Shown: positions 11,261 through 22,799, numbered from the stretch's first letter. The stretch is DNA of 64,000 bases from Ischnura elegans (GCF_921293095.1 NC_060254.1:56714069-56778068); one strand, 5' to 3'. The notes: generated by a model from the sequence alone, not told the origin. Numbers and translations are program-made.

Positions 11261-12338
11261 GCTGGACCGACTGACTAGGCAACTTTAGAATAAATTCCGT
11301 TGTTTACATGATAAGGCTTCAGTAATCAGGTTATATATCCCAAGAAAGGAAGGAGGTAGAGGCCTAATAAATATTCTCCGACAATGCCGATCTCAGGAAC
11401 AGTCAATGAAATCCTCCTTAAAATCGTCCAAAGATGCCTTAATGAAAGAGGTAATAAAGGCTGACGTGGGATACACACCATTGAATTTTGGAGAGAACCA
11501 AGATCGGATTCAAATACCAGACCTAAACCAACAAAAGCAGGAATGGAAGTCTAAAATCTTGCATGGAAAGTTCTCAACAGTCATACAGGAGGGTTGGGTT
11601 GACAGAAACGCATCTCTGAAATGGCTCCAAGATGGCTATTTATACCCGGAGACTGAAGGGTTTGTGATGGCAATTCAAGACAGAGTTATACGAACTCACA
11701 ACTATGAAAAAAACATATTAAAACTTGAAATTGCAGATAAATGTAGAAAATGTGGGAATACGGGTGAATCCATTGAACACATAACTTCGGGGTGCTCAGC
11801 TCTTGCTGGTAATGACTATCTCAATAGGCACAACCAGTTGGCCAAAATTATCCACCAAAACCTAGCAACTACCTATGGACTTTTAACAAATACTCCACCA
11901 TATTACAAATACCACCCACCCGCCGTACTAGAGACAGATACACACATTTTATACTGGGATAGACCGATACTTACAGATAAAACCATAGATTACAATAGGC
12001 CTGATATTTTATTGATCCATAAATTACAGCTAACAGCAAACATAGTCGATGTTGCAGTGCCACTAAATCACAATGTTGAGTCTACGGAAAGAGAGAAAAC
12101 ACAAAAATATCAGAATTTGGCCGGTGAAATAAAAAATATTTGGAAGTTGAAAGACGTCAGCATACACCCACTGATAATCTCTGCGGAGGGAGTCTTGTCT
12201 AAAAGATTCAAAAAAGAAGTCGAAGACCTGGGAATAAAAAAACAACTGATTAACCTCGGGCAAAAAGCTTTTTTACTACAGACATGCCAAATCGTGAGAA
12301 GATTCCTGGGTCGGGCATGGTCGGACAGTGTAGGATAG
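11256..12338 (+). pseudogene. LINE ORF C-terminus: CCHC zinc finger and PD-(D/E)XK-like endonuclease
   Basis: This is the carboxy-terminal part of a retrotransposon polyprotein that would nick target DNA for target-primed reverse transcription. The frame is open from just after a TAG at 11286-11288 to 12338. Homologous-looking coding extends upstream of that TAG to the microsatellite, so the stop is a disabling mutation. In the 310-residue stretch beginning at the ATG at 11406, C113, C116, H125 and C130 form a CX2CX8HX4C finger. It is followed by RPD at 198-200 and D215, a PD-X14-D core, with lysines at 231 and 234 as candidate catalytic partners. This order of finger then PD-X12-14-D is the signature of R2/R4/CRE/NeSL-group elements. 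The reverse transcriptase domain is missing. The assignment to the group is firm; the exact clade is not. Confidence 0.78.
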
Positions 12339-12472
12339 GGTGAATTCTCTTCCTTAGCATCCGAGCCTAATCCTAAATTGACCTTGGGATAGGTGAATAT
12401 TTCCAGCTGGTTTTAATCAGCTGAGAAAGTGCATAAAATCAATGATAATGATAATAATAATAAGAAAAATAA
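11256..12472 (+). mobile_element. 5'-truncated LINE of the restriction-like-endonuclease type (R2/R4/NeSL-like)
   Basis: Coding sequence starts abruptly after an (AAT)n tract at 11229-11255 and runs to a stop at 12336-12338. A roughly 130-bp 3' untranslated region ends in another ATGATAATAATA-type tract near 12450-12472. The microsatellite at the left edge may be a tail left by an earlier insertion of the same family. No upstream reverse transcriptase is seen. Confidence 0.75.
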
Positions 12473-13290
12473 GAATATATTTATTTAACGGGTAAATGGA
12501 AAACCATTTATATAGTTGTACATCGATTACAAGTATTCAAAGTAAAAATAAAAAAATAAAAAGACACATCAAGGGTATAAAGGAAAAACTTCAAATAAAA
12601 ATATCATGGAAATAGTAACAACTGTAAGACAACTGTAAATTAAGACAAATTGTAAAGAAGAATATAGTTAATACATTACATAAAAAAGGCAAAACAGTCA
12701 AGAAACATTGCTTTTCACTTTTCTTTAGAAGGTGCTTGTAGAGGAGGCAAAAAAGTCAATGCCCCTTGAGATTTCATTCGCATCCCTCATTGCACGGTAT
12801 AGTGGCATGTAAAAAGAGTAATTATTAAGTAGATAAGGAACATTAAACAAACTTTGTGCAAAGAACGGCGGGGGAGGTTGCGTCATGAGAGCTCAGGCTC
12901 CCGGAATCCGCTCTTCATTTCAATCAATAAACGAGCCGCTGCGCCATCTACGAATTCAAATGACTTCTCTCGCACTCCATCATATTGAATATTGCGCGGT
13001 GAAGCAATTTCGCACGCCGCTGAGCAACAGGGATTACAGCGACCCCTCGCTTACCCTTCCAAATCCATTCAAAATGATCCCTCTCCGCATATAATATCGC
13101 CCTCCACTTGGACGGGGAGAAGGCGGAAGCGAACAAATGACACGCGATGGCTGACAAATGATTGCGCCATGGGATTTGGTTATAGTTGCGGAGGGAGGAC
13201 ACAGGTGGCACCACAGTCCCTTCCAATAATTTCCCATTTAACTTTGGGTCGAGGCTGTTCGTAACCGTGTATATATCCACCGTTTATTAA
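12473..13290. other. Spacer with GC-richer end
   Basis: 12885-13264 has overlapping frames on both strands, without known domains. Confidence 0.35.
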
Positions 13291-13380
13291 AGTGTACCGG
13301 GACTAGCCACAGTGATAACTTTTTACGGAGTCACCCGCAATGCACAAATAGTACGAAACATCCACAGAGGAAAAATCATT

Positions 13381-13454
13381 CGCCTTGACCGGGATTCGAA
13401 CCCGGATCCCTCGATTTCCGGCCGAGTCCTTTAGCCAGTTAAGCTACCGAGGCG
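13381..13454 (-). other. tRNA-like sequence, left member of an inverted pair
   Basis: On the minus strand, 74 nt fold as a rough cloverleaf: a GCCTCGG/TCAAGGC acceptor stem with a mismatch, A-box TAGCTTAACTGG and B-box GGTTCGAATCC. The anticodon arm does not form a standard 7-base loop, so I call it tRNA-derived and not a tRNA gene. Confidence 0.65.
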
Positions 13455-13562
13455 TCATTTGTGGCGCCATGCGCACGACCTGGACTGCTAGTCGTATCAT
13501 ATGCTCAGCAGTCCATACCACCTTGTGCGGTATAGTCCACAAATTTCCACAGGGGAGAATGA

Positions 13563-13636
13563 CGCCTCGGTAGCTTAACTGGCTAAATCACTCAGCCGGA
13601 AATCGAGGGATCCGGGTTCGAATCCCGGTCAAGGCG
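13563..13636 (+). other. tRNA-like sequence, right member of an inverted pair
   Basis: This is the same 74-nt sequence as at 13381-13454 in the opposite direction, with about three substitutions. The 108 bp between them is not tRNA-like. Both copies keep intact internal promoter boxes. Confidence 0.65.
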
Positions 13637-13639
13637 AAT

Positions 13640-15018
13640 GATCCACCGTTTGTCTGAAAGCGAATAAAAAAATGAAGCAAAATATGCATAACATGCTTTC
13701 TAGTTGACTCAAGCAGCCAATTTTAGGGAGAAAAATTTGGTGATAACCCAACAAGAGCCAGGCTCTAATGTAAACAGGATTTCAACCACACCCCACTCCG
13801 TAGATGGTCGCCATAATCAGTCGAAAAAACTGTTTCCCCGATTTCAATTTTTACTTGAATTGCTCTCGGATGATTCTTCTCGCCGGAGGAATTTGATTTT
13901 TGGAATAACTCTGAGAGGTTTAATTTGGAAGCCCTCTATATTTTCTCGGTCGATATAAACAACTATGACAAAGAGATGTTATATAACGGATAAGTATGGT
14001 GCATGAGTAATTAGCTTTTTCCAGGAATATTAAATGGGCCAAAATATAACGAGGTTAACTTCTGGGCTCATGTCACCCGCTGCCTTACACCTATAGAGGA
14101 GACTTAAAAAGCAACAATAAAATGCAAGAGTAGCGCAAAAGATACCTTTACTTTTATCGCAATGAAAAATAATTAAATCAGGTTTATAGTTTAAGAAAGT
14201 TATATTTAAACTGATTGTATGCGTATACAAGACAATGCCATCTTATGATATACAAAAGTTACAATTGTGGCTCTACAATGGTAGAAAATGTGGGCGGCCC
14301 CGCAAGGAGTGGGGGTAGCGCGCCCCTCGTATGTATTCGCCACTGTGTGAGTGAAGTATCGCTCCCGTTACGCATTCCGAGAAAGCAGAAGAGCAGCGCT
14401 CCGCGGTTCCCCATGGCAAATGATAAAGCGCGCCGACCGCCTATCGAATGCGATTCGCATTTTTTTAAAAGAATTCTTGGAAAAAGGGTCACTCAGTCTA
14501 GACGGAAGAAGTGAATGAATATTCCATCAAACTGCGAGCCTTTATGCATTACATCGGGTGCGAAGGCATCAATATTTTGACGTGAGCGATTCAGTCAAAT
14601 GACGACTTCACGTATTTTCCCATGATAGATAGGTAGAGAGATGCAATTTCGGTCATAGGATTTATCCTCACACGTATCTCGTGATCAATGAGATTTTGAA
14701 AATAAATCGGTCAATCTCGTAGTCTGAGCAAGCAATTGCAACGTATGGGAGATACACATGTGAGAGGCAGCAGTGCGGCACACACCAGGCTGAATTCGAG
14801 AATAGCTTGTCCTAACTGAAAAAGTGGATTTTTTAACCCTGAAAGCCGACACTTCTCTCTCCGAATGACATTTGCGTACGATGACACATTCTCAGGGCAT
14901 CGCAATAGCCAACATTGTATTCTACGAGGCAGGACGGGAGCACTGATGAACGGTCTACTTTATTTTATTTACACTGCTTCCTTATCGAATGCGTCCTATT
15001 TTTTAAATATTTGCTGCC
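13640..15018. other. Spacer
   Basis: A GC-rich patch at 14290-14480 has frames on both strands, none recognisable. Confidence 0.35.
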
Positions 15019-15022
15019 TTAA

Positions 15023-15324
15023 CCCATGAGTGGCAATGTCATTCTTAGATGCTGATAGTTCACTAATCATTCAAAAGTCAATATTAATTTTATTTTAACA
15101 TTAACTATATTCTTTAAATTATAAACATTAATTTTATACAACCAAAATTCGTCAAATAATAGATAAAAATGTGAAAACACAAATAATAAACATTCATAAA
15201 GTTTTTCAATATGTATCTTTAGTTGTTTTTTAGACCTAATTTTTTTCTAACCTGCTGCAAAATCAGCAAAAATGCCTCGGTACTTTTAGCATAGCACCTA
15301 GAAAATCGGTTGGCACGAAAAGGG
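15023..15324. mobile_element. TTAA-flanked element, piggyBac-like MITE (302 bp)
   Basis: TTAA at 15019-15022 and 15325-15328 flank ends reading CCCATGAGTGGCA and, inverted, CCCTTTTCGTGCCA. The inverted repeats match only in part. The interior is AT-rich and non-coding. Confidence 0.6.
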
Positions 15325-15353
15325 TTAACACTGCAGTGATATCGTATTATATC

Positions 15354-15879
15354 TACAGACGGTATATCAGAGTGAATCTGCAATGCTTCAGGAGTTGGTA
15401 GGGGATACAATTATAAGCATTTTTTGTCCATAAACATGGGGTCGCAATGCTATAGTTACTGAGCTATAGCAACGAAAACGTTTTTTGAATGTACTTTGAC
15501 ACTACCATGGAAACAAATCTATTGGGTATCCAGCCTTTGTGACATTTTATTTAATACTCTCTATTTTTAAGTGCATTAAATAATTAAGGTTCAATGTAAA
15601 TATGCGATTACAATAGTTTGAAATTATTATTCTCAAAATGGGTGAAATTGCAAAATCGAACTTTTGATACTCGGTCAAAGCTCTGGCTTCATTTAGCTCA
15701 AATATACTCAAGAAAAACAGTTTTCTTGGTCACTGCAAAGTGTATAAATAAAATTTTTGCGTTGCCATATCACAGTAACAAAGGAGTTTCGACATCATGT
15801 TTGTGGACGAAAAAATACTTAAAATTGCCTTCCCTGCTACCTCCTGAAGTATTGCAGATTCCTACTGAAACACCCTGTA
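15354..15879. mobile_element. Long-TIR (fold-back) element, family B, 526 bp
   Basis: The outer ends read TACAGACGGTATATCAG and, inverted, TACAGGGTGTTTCAGTAGG. Both are followed by AATCTGCAAT, CTTCAGGAG and the CCATAAACATGGGGTCGCAA / CACAAACATGATGTCGAAAC block, giving inverted arms of about 120 bp. The middle is AT-rich and non-coding. Its length matches the copy at 60964-61820 once the SINE there is removed. Confidence 0.8.
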
Positions 15880-16399
15880 TACATCTATTATACAATGGGT
15901 GAGATCCATATGCATCTAGCTTAAATGTCATTTATCCAATCCTATTGCGGAAACTGCTTTGAGGATAATGATATTGATAATCTTGTCTTCAGTGGGATCC
16001 GTGGAACTCACGCACAATCTCCAAAGGGAGGAAAGGTGGCATTGAAAACCAAAAAAATGAAAACAAAATATAAAATTCAATCCCAAAACTCCATGATAAA
16101 AACGAAGCAAAATTGATAGCTTCTACGATTATCTTCCTTTCCACCTACCAGACTCATTTCACAAATTTCTCCTTTGGGTCTGCAAGTCATCATTTTTATC
16201 CCAGCTGCACCGAAACAGTCCATGGACATGACATACACAACGGAAGAGGGATCCTCAAAATGCAATACGTCAGTGAGCAAACGAGCTGCGGAGCAAAAGA
16301 ACTAATCAAATGTCACCATCCTAATTCGGGAGCCGATTGATTTGTTTATAATTGGCGATCACCAAGACAGCAAGAAGAGGGTAAGGAAGGGGTCTCAGT

Positions 16400-16960
16400 G
16401 ACACGGAAAAGTTCTACATGGACGGGCTCCGTTCCTATTGCCTTCGGCTTCATTTTCTTCCTTCCCCCATGTTTCATTTCGAGATTGCCATCTCGCAGTC
16501 ATTTATAATACGTTTCGCCGACATTTCGTCGCCTTCACCGCATCATCGCAAGACAGCGAGCGGCCTCCTCCCAACACAATAAATACGATGATGAGGGAGC
16601 CAAAGGCAGGTGCGCGGGGCCCGAACAAAACAATCCCTGGCACACACGTTCCTTCTTCACTCCTCAATTCTCTGATTGATTCCACAAATTGGGAATCTCG
16701 AGGGTCTGAGGAGGGGGGCACCCCCTATATTTGCCCCACGATGCACGAGATCTCCGCCCGGGGCGTGCGTGAGAGATAGAGAGAGAGAGAAAACAAGAGA
16801 AGAGCGGCTGTCCGCCCCTTCCTCGCACGCCATACGACGGCAACACGGCCAAAAGGCCTCCATCAAGAAACGTGCCAACCGAAATAAGACTGATTCTTCC
16901 CCACCACCCAATCTATAACGGACGTGGAGTCTCTTGACATGAGTTCCACCGCAATCCAAA
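16400..16960. other. GC-rich island with (GA)n
   Basis: Frames on both strands (up to 113 codons) are low-complexity. AT-rich spacer with nothing recognisable surrounds it (15880-16400 and 16960-17970). Confidence 0.4.
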
Positions 16961-17199
16961 CGCACTTTTGATCATCTACTTTCTCCTCTCATTAGCGGGA
17001 GACAGCTGCTATAAATACTGTAGGCTACGAGTAAAGATCCCATTCACTTTTACTTGAGTGTTAAAAAATGAGCGCGTTCACCACTTTTTAAAAGTATTTG
17101 TTGCAATAAGAGTTAATCAAATATAGAGTACCATATTTTCCTGTTCTGTGGCAAACTCATAGAGCTTTGCGAGGAGAAAAATGGACGGCCTCCCTTTAC

Positions 17200-17240
17200 A
17201 AGGAGGTAATTTGATGACGCCACGAACTCATACAGTTCGG
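17200..17240 (-). repeat. Single relic of the CRE-bearing repeat start
   Basis: On the minus strand GAGTTCGTGGCGTCATC matches the unit start at 50019 with one change, which destroys the CRE palindrome. Nothing else of the unit is visible. Confidence 0.4.
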
Positions 17241-17971
17241 GTCACCGCTCTACAGCAACTGCTCTCTTACCGCGGCCTCGTATGGTTTTCTGTTGTGTTT
17301 ACTCTATTGAGAGATTTCTTCGCTCGATGTAAATTTTTCTTTCTTTAAGCGAATAAATGAACCAGGACTTTCATTAAGTCAATTACTCCTAAACATTATG
17401 CGGCCACTAAAACAATTTTCTTTTTCAAAATTATGAAATGCAATATTTTGAGAATGAATAAGAAATATTGTGGTAAATTATTTTACCTTTTCATCCACGA
17501 ATTAGTATTTAATGATCTACAATTGGGCTTAGAAAAATTACCTCATACCTTGGATACTCAAATAAATTCTAAAGATTCGGAAGGTAGGTACGGATTTGAT
17601 CAGTAAAACAAGCGCAAAATATCAAGCGGCGGTGTAAAATCACAGATTCAACGACAAACGCATGATAAATTCATGAATTATACCACGGAAAATCGGAAGC
17701 AAGGTATATTATAATTTTAAAATAAATAATTAACTCTCGAATGGTATAGGAGGGGTAAGATCCGATCCGACCGTTTAATTTCTCCTACAAACTTCCTCCC
17801 TCTCATGTCGGGGAGAAATTTGGCTAGAAACCCCATCAAAACCCTGAAGACCTTCAAGTGGTGAAGTTATAAGGTGAGTGAATTTGTTTGCCTTCTAAAA
17901 TATAAACGGCGGTGAAATATACGAGGTCATTTTGCTTCCATGGCAATTTGAGTAAGGTTCAACGATGCTAC

Positions 17972-18466
17972 TGTCGGCGTCAAAATTATATGCCGTTTAA
18001 CGTCGCTATATTTGGGCTTGTGCGCATACTAGAATAATGAATAATACGTCATTTTAAATAAAATTTTATTCTAAATTCCGTTTATACTAAACATTTTCGT
18101 TAATCAACAACAAAATATGCGTTTGAAAAAAATAACGTAACAAAAAATACGCAAAAATCAATTAAGTGATCTACATAAATGTTTGCAACTTATTTTGGAA
18201 GATGAATGCTGTAGAAAACTAGAAGTTTTCCCAAGGTTGAAATGCAAAGTTCATGAAGTTGACAAAACGGCTAGTTTGACGGTGCGTGGTGTCATTTATT
18301 GCCCTGGCGTGACTGCATTTTTGAAATGTTCAGAAAACAAAAAAATAATCAGAATTTATAATAAAATATTCTTTAAAATGACTAATTACTCATTATTTTA
18401 GCATGCGCACAAGCCCAGATATAAATTTACTACAAAGTGCAGCGGCATATCATTTTGACGCCAACA
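17972..18466. mobile_element. Long-TIR element, ~495 bp
   Basis: TGTCGGCGTCAAAAT and ATATGCCG at the left are mirrored by CGGCATATCATTTTGACGCC at the right. The inverted similarity continues inward through GGGCTTGTGCGCAT and ATAATGA for about 110 bp. The interior frame (18183-18401) is not recognisable as any protein. Confidence 0.75.
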
Positions 18467-18574
18467 ATAGGTGTTAAGCCCTTGTTGATCCCTGAGTGTT
18501 GCCATCCTTGCCCCATCAGGAATGGCAAGAAGAGATGAAGATACTTCAAAGAAACACAAACGAAAGGTGAGGCC

Positions 18575-18690
18575 CATACCAGCGCTAATACCGCGTCTGG
18601 CCGTAGATGTGGCTTATTTTAAATCTGCCGCGTGAATGGTGGTGTTAGTCTGAGGTCCTTGGTTCGATTCGCAGTCAGGAAGTATTTTTT
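18575..18690 (+). other. Possible tRNA-like SINE head
   Basis: GGTGGTGTTAGTCTGAGG, then CTTGGTTCGATTCGCAGTCAGG, resembles the 3' half of a tRNA with a near-perfect B box (GGTTCGATTCG). No body or target duplication was found. Confidence 0.35.
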
Positions 18691-19734
18691 CTCTTGGCAA
18701 TTGTTTCTAAAATATAGTTTGCGGCGGTAATTCGTAGAATTGCTTAATGTTGAAATAATAAACTTTTTAATTCCACTGATTTGGTATTTGATTAACGTTT
18801 CAGAGGGTTACTGAATACTTGAGCTCAATTAACAGATTGTAACTAAAATGTACAAATACATTTGCAAGTGTAAAACGTGGAGACTTCAACGCCCGATCTA
18901 ATATATTTTCGAGGTTATCTCTCTTGCAATGTCACAATACTTTACAGTGTACACATAAACAATTATCACATTATCCTGATATTTACAATAACGGTTAAAC
19001 CATGACCGACACTCTCTACCGCATCCTAAAAAGATATCTACGCCAATTTGTTTTTCAAAATGACACCGAATTTAACTCAGCACACAAAATATTCTCTCGT
19101 TCAATTTTCTCATATGAATCGCAAGTGAAGAGATGTAAATTGTTAAGACATGAACAACCGTAACAAAAAATTCCTTTAGGAAATAGGCATTGGATGAGAA
19201 ACTTCAAATCAAGTACATTAGACTTCAATAAAAACTAGAACAAAATATATTGCAATTTGGTCTTTCTTTGATTTTCTTTGGATGAGCAGCGAGAATTCAA
19301 CGCATCAAGCGAGTTTTTTCCGGATGCTGCATTCGTCTTCGATTCGTCTTCGATTTTTTCAGTACATTTCAAGTTCCAAGAATACTATTTCAGGAGACCA
19401 AGATTCCCTGAGTACTCCTGGCTGTTACGGTTTTCCAATCAAACAGAAATCCCGAATTTCGTTTGAAACTTGAAAATTTCCATCACAATTTGATTCTATA
19501 TGTTACAGCGAAGGTTTCCGCGGTGACGGTTTGATCTCTGCATTTTTTTAGGTTTTCTTCCGCGTCAGTTTGCTGATGGACAACAGTTTCGCTATCTATC
19601 CTACCAGCGTCTTCAGGTGGAAGATGTCCGGCAAAAAATCCTACATTGGAGAAAATTGACGCTCGATGAATATGCGGATAGAAGAAAACCAAGAGAGGAC
19701 GAAAGGTAGGCAATTCCGACTTTGGTGTTAAGAA
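18691..19734. other. Spacer with a weak fold-back relic
   Basis: 19505-19625 (GGTTTCCGCGGTGACGG, GGACAACAGTTTCG) distantly resembles the fold-back element at 39891. The rest is AT-rich. Confidence 0.4.
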
Positions 19735-20480
19735 ACCATTTCGATTCGATTTCGATTTCCTCAACATTTGGAATTCAAAATTCGATTTTCGATTTGAACA
19801 AAAATACAAAAATCGATCTTTCGATCCTTACACCGATGTGGATGTATTGTGTACGAACGACAGAGATCGAGTGGTTGGAATGTGTGATTATTGGCAAACG
19901 ATCTCGATCTCCTCGATATTTGGCTTTCAAAACTCGATTTTCGATTTTAATCGAAATTGGTTTTTCCATCTCTACACCAAAGCGAATGGATTGTGAGCGA
20001 GAAGAGTAATCGAACTGCTAGAAAGTGTGATTACTGGCGAATGATCTCGATCTTCTCGTTCTTTGGCATTCACAACTCAATTTTCGATATAAATCGAAAT
20101 CGATATTTCCATCACTACATCAAAACGGATGGATTGTGTACGAACGAGAGTGATCGAAGTGTTGGAAAGTGCGATTTTTAGCGAACGATATCGTTTCGAT
20201 CTCGATTTCGTCGTTATTTCGCATTCAAAACTCTATTTTCGATTTTAAACGAAATATATTTTTCCTTCACGCCAAAGCGAATGGATTGTGTGCGAGAAAG
20301 AGTAATCGAACTGCTGGAAGGTGTGATTACTGGCGAATGATCTCGATCTTCTCATTCTTTGGCATTCAAAACTCGATTTTCGATATAAATCGAAATCGAT
20401 CTTTCCATCACTACACCGAAGCGGATGGATTGTGTACGAGAGAGAGTGATCGAACGGTTGGAAGGTGTGATTATTGGCGA
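19735..20480 (+). repeat. Five-unit tandem satellite (143-160 bp units) with dimeric higher-order pattern
   Basis: Unit starts are at about 19735, 19896, 20039, 20183 and 20335. Each has a TCGAT-rich first part, ATTCGATTTTCGAT-like core, CCATC-CTACACC, GGATTGTG and a GTGTGATTA-TGGC end. Units 2 and 4 share GAGTAATCGAACTGCT. Units 1, 3 and 5 share GTGTACGA with GAGATCGAG or GAGTGATCGA. Units 3 and 5 start exactly 296 bp apart. The open frames across it are by-products of the repeat. Confidence 0.88.
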
Positions 20481-21784
20481 AACGGAGCGAAGCGAGGAGG
20501 AGCCGAGGGAATTTTGGGCAGAGACGTGAGGGGGAGGAGAGGGTAGCGATGGAAGGGATAACTGCGTGAGATGAAAGGGATGAACGCCGCGCTCAAGAGA
20601 TGCACGGAAAGTCCAAATGAGGAGGCCCTCGTTTAACGGTCGTGGAATGTAAGTGGGGTGGTGCGCGGTTATATATTTACGTGCTGAAGGTAGGCAAACG
20701 CATTGGTTTGAAAGGAATGGACAGTTTGGAATATAAATATTGAGTTTTATAATATCGATAGGTATATTACCTAATGATCACATTCGAAGACCATCATCAA
20801 GCCATAAAGAACACTGATATGCCTAGAGCTGAGGTCTTGGCATATAAATTAGAGCAGTCGATACTTATAGTGAATAATAAGAAAAGAACACACCTCACAA
20901 ACAAACTCGTAATTCTTGAGCTGAATACGTAAAACGTAACTCTTGAGCTGAATAGCCGAGGTTGCTCTCGACTTCACACTTGAGTTGACGAAGGTATTGA
21001 GCAAATATTTCCACGCAACAAATATTAGTGAAGTGGTTTTTATCCCTACCATGGGTTTGAAATTACGATGGATTTGGAATTTAGAACTGATTTTTACTCG
21101 TTTTTTTCTTTGAAATTCCGCCAATTTTGTATCCACTCACAATTTGTTATCAGATATGAAATTTTTCGCCTTGTGTTTGCAGACACTTATTCATAGCATA
21201 GTGAAATTTACAGGCGCTGCAGATAGTCTACCATCTGATACCTCCTCTGGATTCTGGATGAAATATACGATGGAATTTCCTTTACGGTCGGTCCTCCAGA
21301 ACAGATCAAAGGGGCGCTTACCTCCCTTTGGACCGCTCGTATTTGGTGACGGCCACTCAATTAAAACGTACACTACCGTATTTGAAATTTTCAGGGTAAT
21401 CAAAATGGACCCTTATCAATGATACCATACACCTCTATTTCAATAATATTACAATGTTAATAAAATTACATCTGACAAAATAATAAAAAGGTCAAAGTTA
21501 AAAGTATCGAATTTGAGATAAGCACGAGCAAATTTTGACAACATTATACTTTATAAAACCAGAAAATTTCAGAGTGATATCAAAGTTTAAAGAGATATGC
21601 CACGACACTGCCGTGGTGTGGCACAACAAGTAGATGCCTCAAAGCTCTTACATAAATACGCCGTCAATTGCTTAGGAATGAATTACCCTCATTACTAGAT
21701 ATATCTATTAAAACTTCCATCCTCCGAAGTTCACATATTCTCCGTGACAATGAGTTATTCTCCAGTATTAAGTAATGAGGATAA
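20481..21784. other. Spacer, nothing seen
   Basis: The first 150 bp are purine- and GC-rich. Frames of 92-95 codons at 20849-21136 and 21144-21422 show no domain. Confidence 0.4.
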
Positions 21785-22045
21785 GTAGTAGAGAAGGGCA
21801 GCCTCATGAAAAAATTGACAAGAAGACGGAACAACCTTACAAGCCATATCTTGAAACATCATGGCTTGATGAAAACAATCGTCGATAGCCATGTAGATCG
21901 CAAGAACCGAAAGATAAAATCTCGTATAAAATATATGGAACAGCTAAAGAAGGATATGAAAGTGAAGAAATGCGTTGGTGTGAAAAGATAGTTGATTGGA
22001 GAATCGTGTGGAGAGCTGCGTCAAACCAATATTAGATGCATATAA
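21785..22045 (+). pseudogene. LINE C-terminal scrap, family L
   Basis: The plus strand reads MKKLTRRRNNLTSHILKHHG, followed by TIVDSHVDRKNRK and IKYMEQL, then a frame break and the GAGAGCTGCGTCAAACCAAT 3' block near 22010-22030. It is the same family and region as the copy at 9746-10377. Only about 260 bp remain. Confidence 0.7.
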
Positions 22046-22180
22046 ACCTTGAAGATGATATAGAAACACTAAAACCCAGACCGTAATAAATTTTATAATC
22101 GTGGAATATTACAGGTGTTTATTTTAACACAATGTTAGGATTGTTGTCTAGCGATGATGATAAAAATGAAATCCGTGGAG

Positions 22181-22262
22181 GATGTAGCATATGCCCTCTT
22201 TAATGCTTTCTCGTACAGCAGGTTGTGCAGGAGTTAACATTGAAGAGGGCATATAATACATC
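22181..22262 (+). ncRNA. Candidate miRNA-like hairpin 1 (82 nt)
   Basis: The 37-nt 5' arm and 39-nt 3' arm fold around a 6-nt loop (GCAGGT). Six pairs (GATGTA/TACATC), a 2x2 internal loop and then 17 consecutive pairs with one G-U form the lower stem; CTC and GUACA/UGUGC form the upper stem. Size and shape fit an arthropod pre-miRNA. Transcription is not shown, and a repeat-derived hairpin is the alternative. Confidence 0.42.
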
Positions 22263-22500
22263 TTTTACGTATTTTATTTTCATCATCATCATCACTTGTC
22301 ATATGAAAAAGGAACTACACTAGAGAATTACGTTTTGCATTTTACATCATTATGTTGCAAAACAACTCGCTTCAACTGTTGATTTCGTTAGTCATTCTCT
22401 TGCTTCTATGGCGTGATTAATGTAAGTTAACCGAATCGATATTTGGTAAATGTGGCATCTGCATCAACATATAGATTTACCCATACTGATATACGTAAAG

Positions 22501-22582
22501 GATATAGTATACGCCCACTTTGATGTTTTCTCGTACAATTAGTTGTACAAGAGTTAACATTGAGATGGGCATATACTACATC
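22501..22582 (+). ncRNA. Candidate miRNA-like hairpin 2 (82 nt)
   Basis: It lies exactly 320 bp after hairpin 1 and has identical length. The stem is kept although the arms have changed; a T-A pair at stem position 17 of hairpin 1 (22197/22246) is A-T here (22517/22566). The loop differs (ATTAGT). Confidence 0.42.
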
Positions 22583-22799
22583 TACTACTTATTTCATATT
22601 CATCAGTACCACTAGTCACATGAAGACGGAACAATGTTAGATCTTTAAGTTTTTCATTGTACATCATTATGTTCCACAGCATCTCGCTTCAACTGTTGAG
22701 TCCATTAGTTATTCTCTTGCTTCTATGGAGTGATGAATGTGAGTTAACCGAGGCGGCATATGATAAATGCGGCATCTGCATCGACATAGAGATTCGCTC

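Noticed and set aside
13381..13636. Two functional tRNA genes
   Set aside because: The acceptor stem is mismatched and the anticodon arm does not give a 7-base loop; a repeat with lost tRNA part occurs elsewhere.
19722..20546. Three consecutive plus-strand frames with a repeated RISIFSFFGIQNSIFDI-like peptide as a repeat protein
   Set aside because: The frames change phase between units because unit lengths vary, and the DNA is a satellite; no selection for protein is visible.
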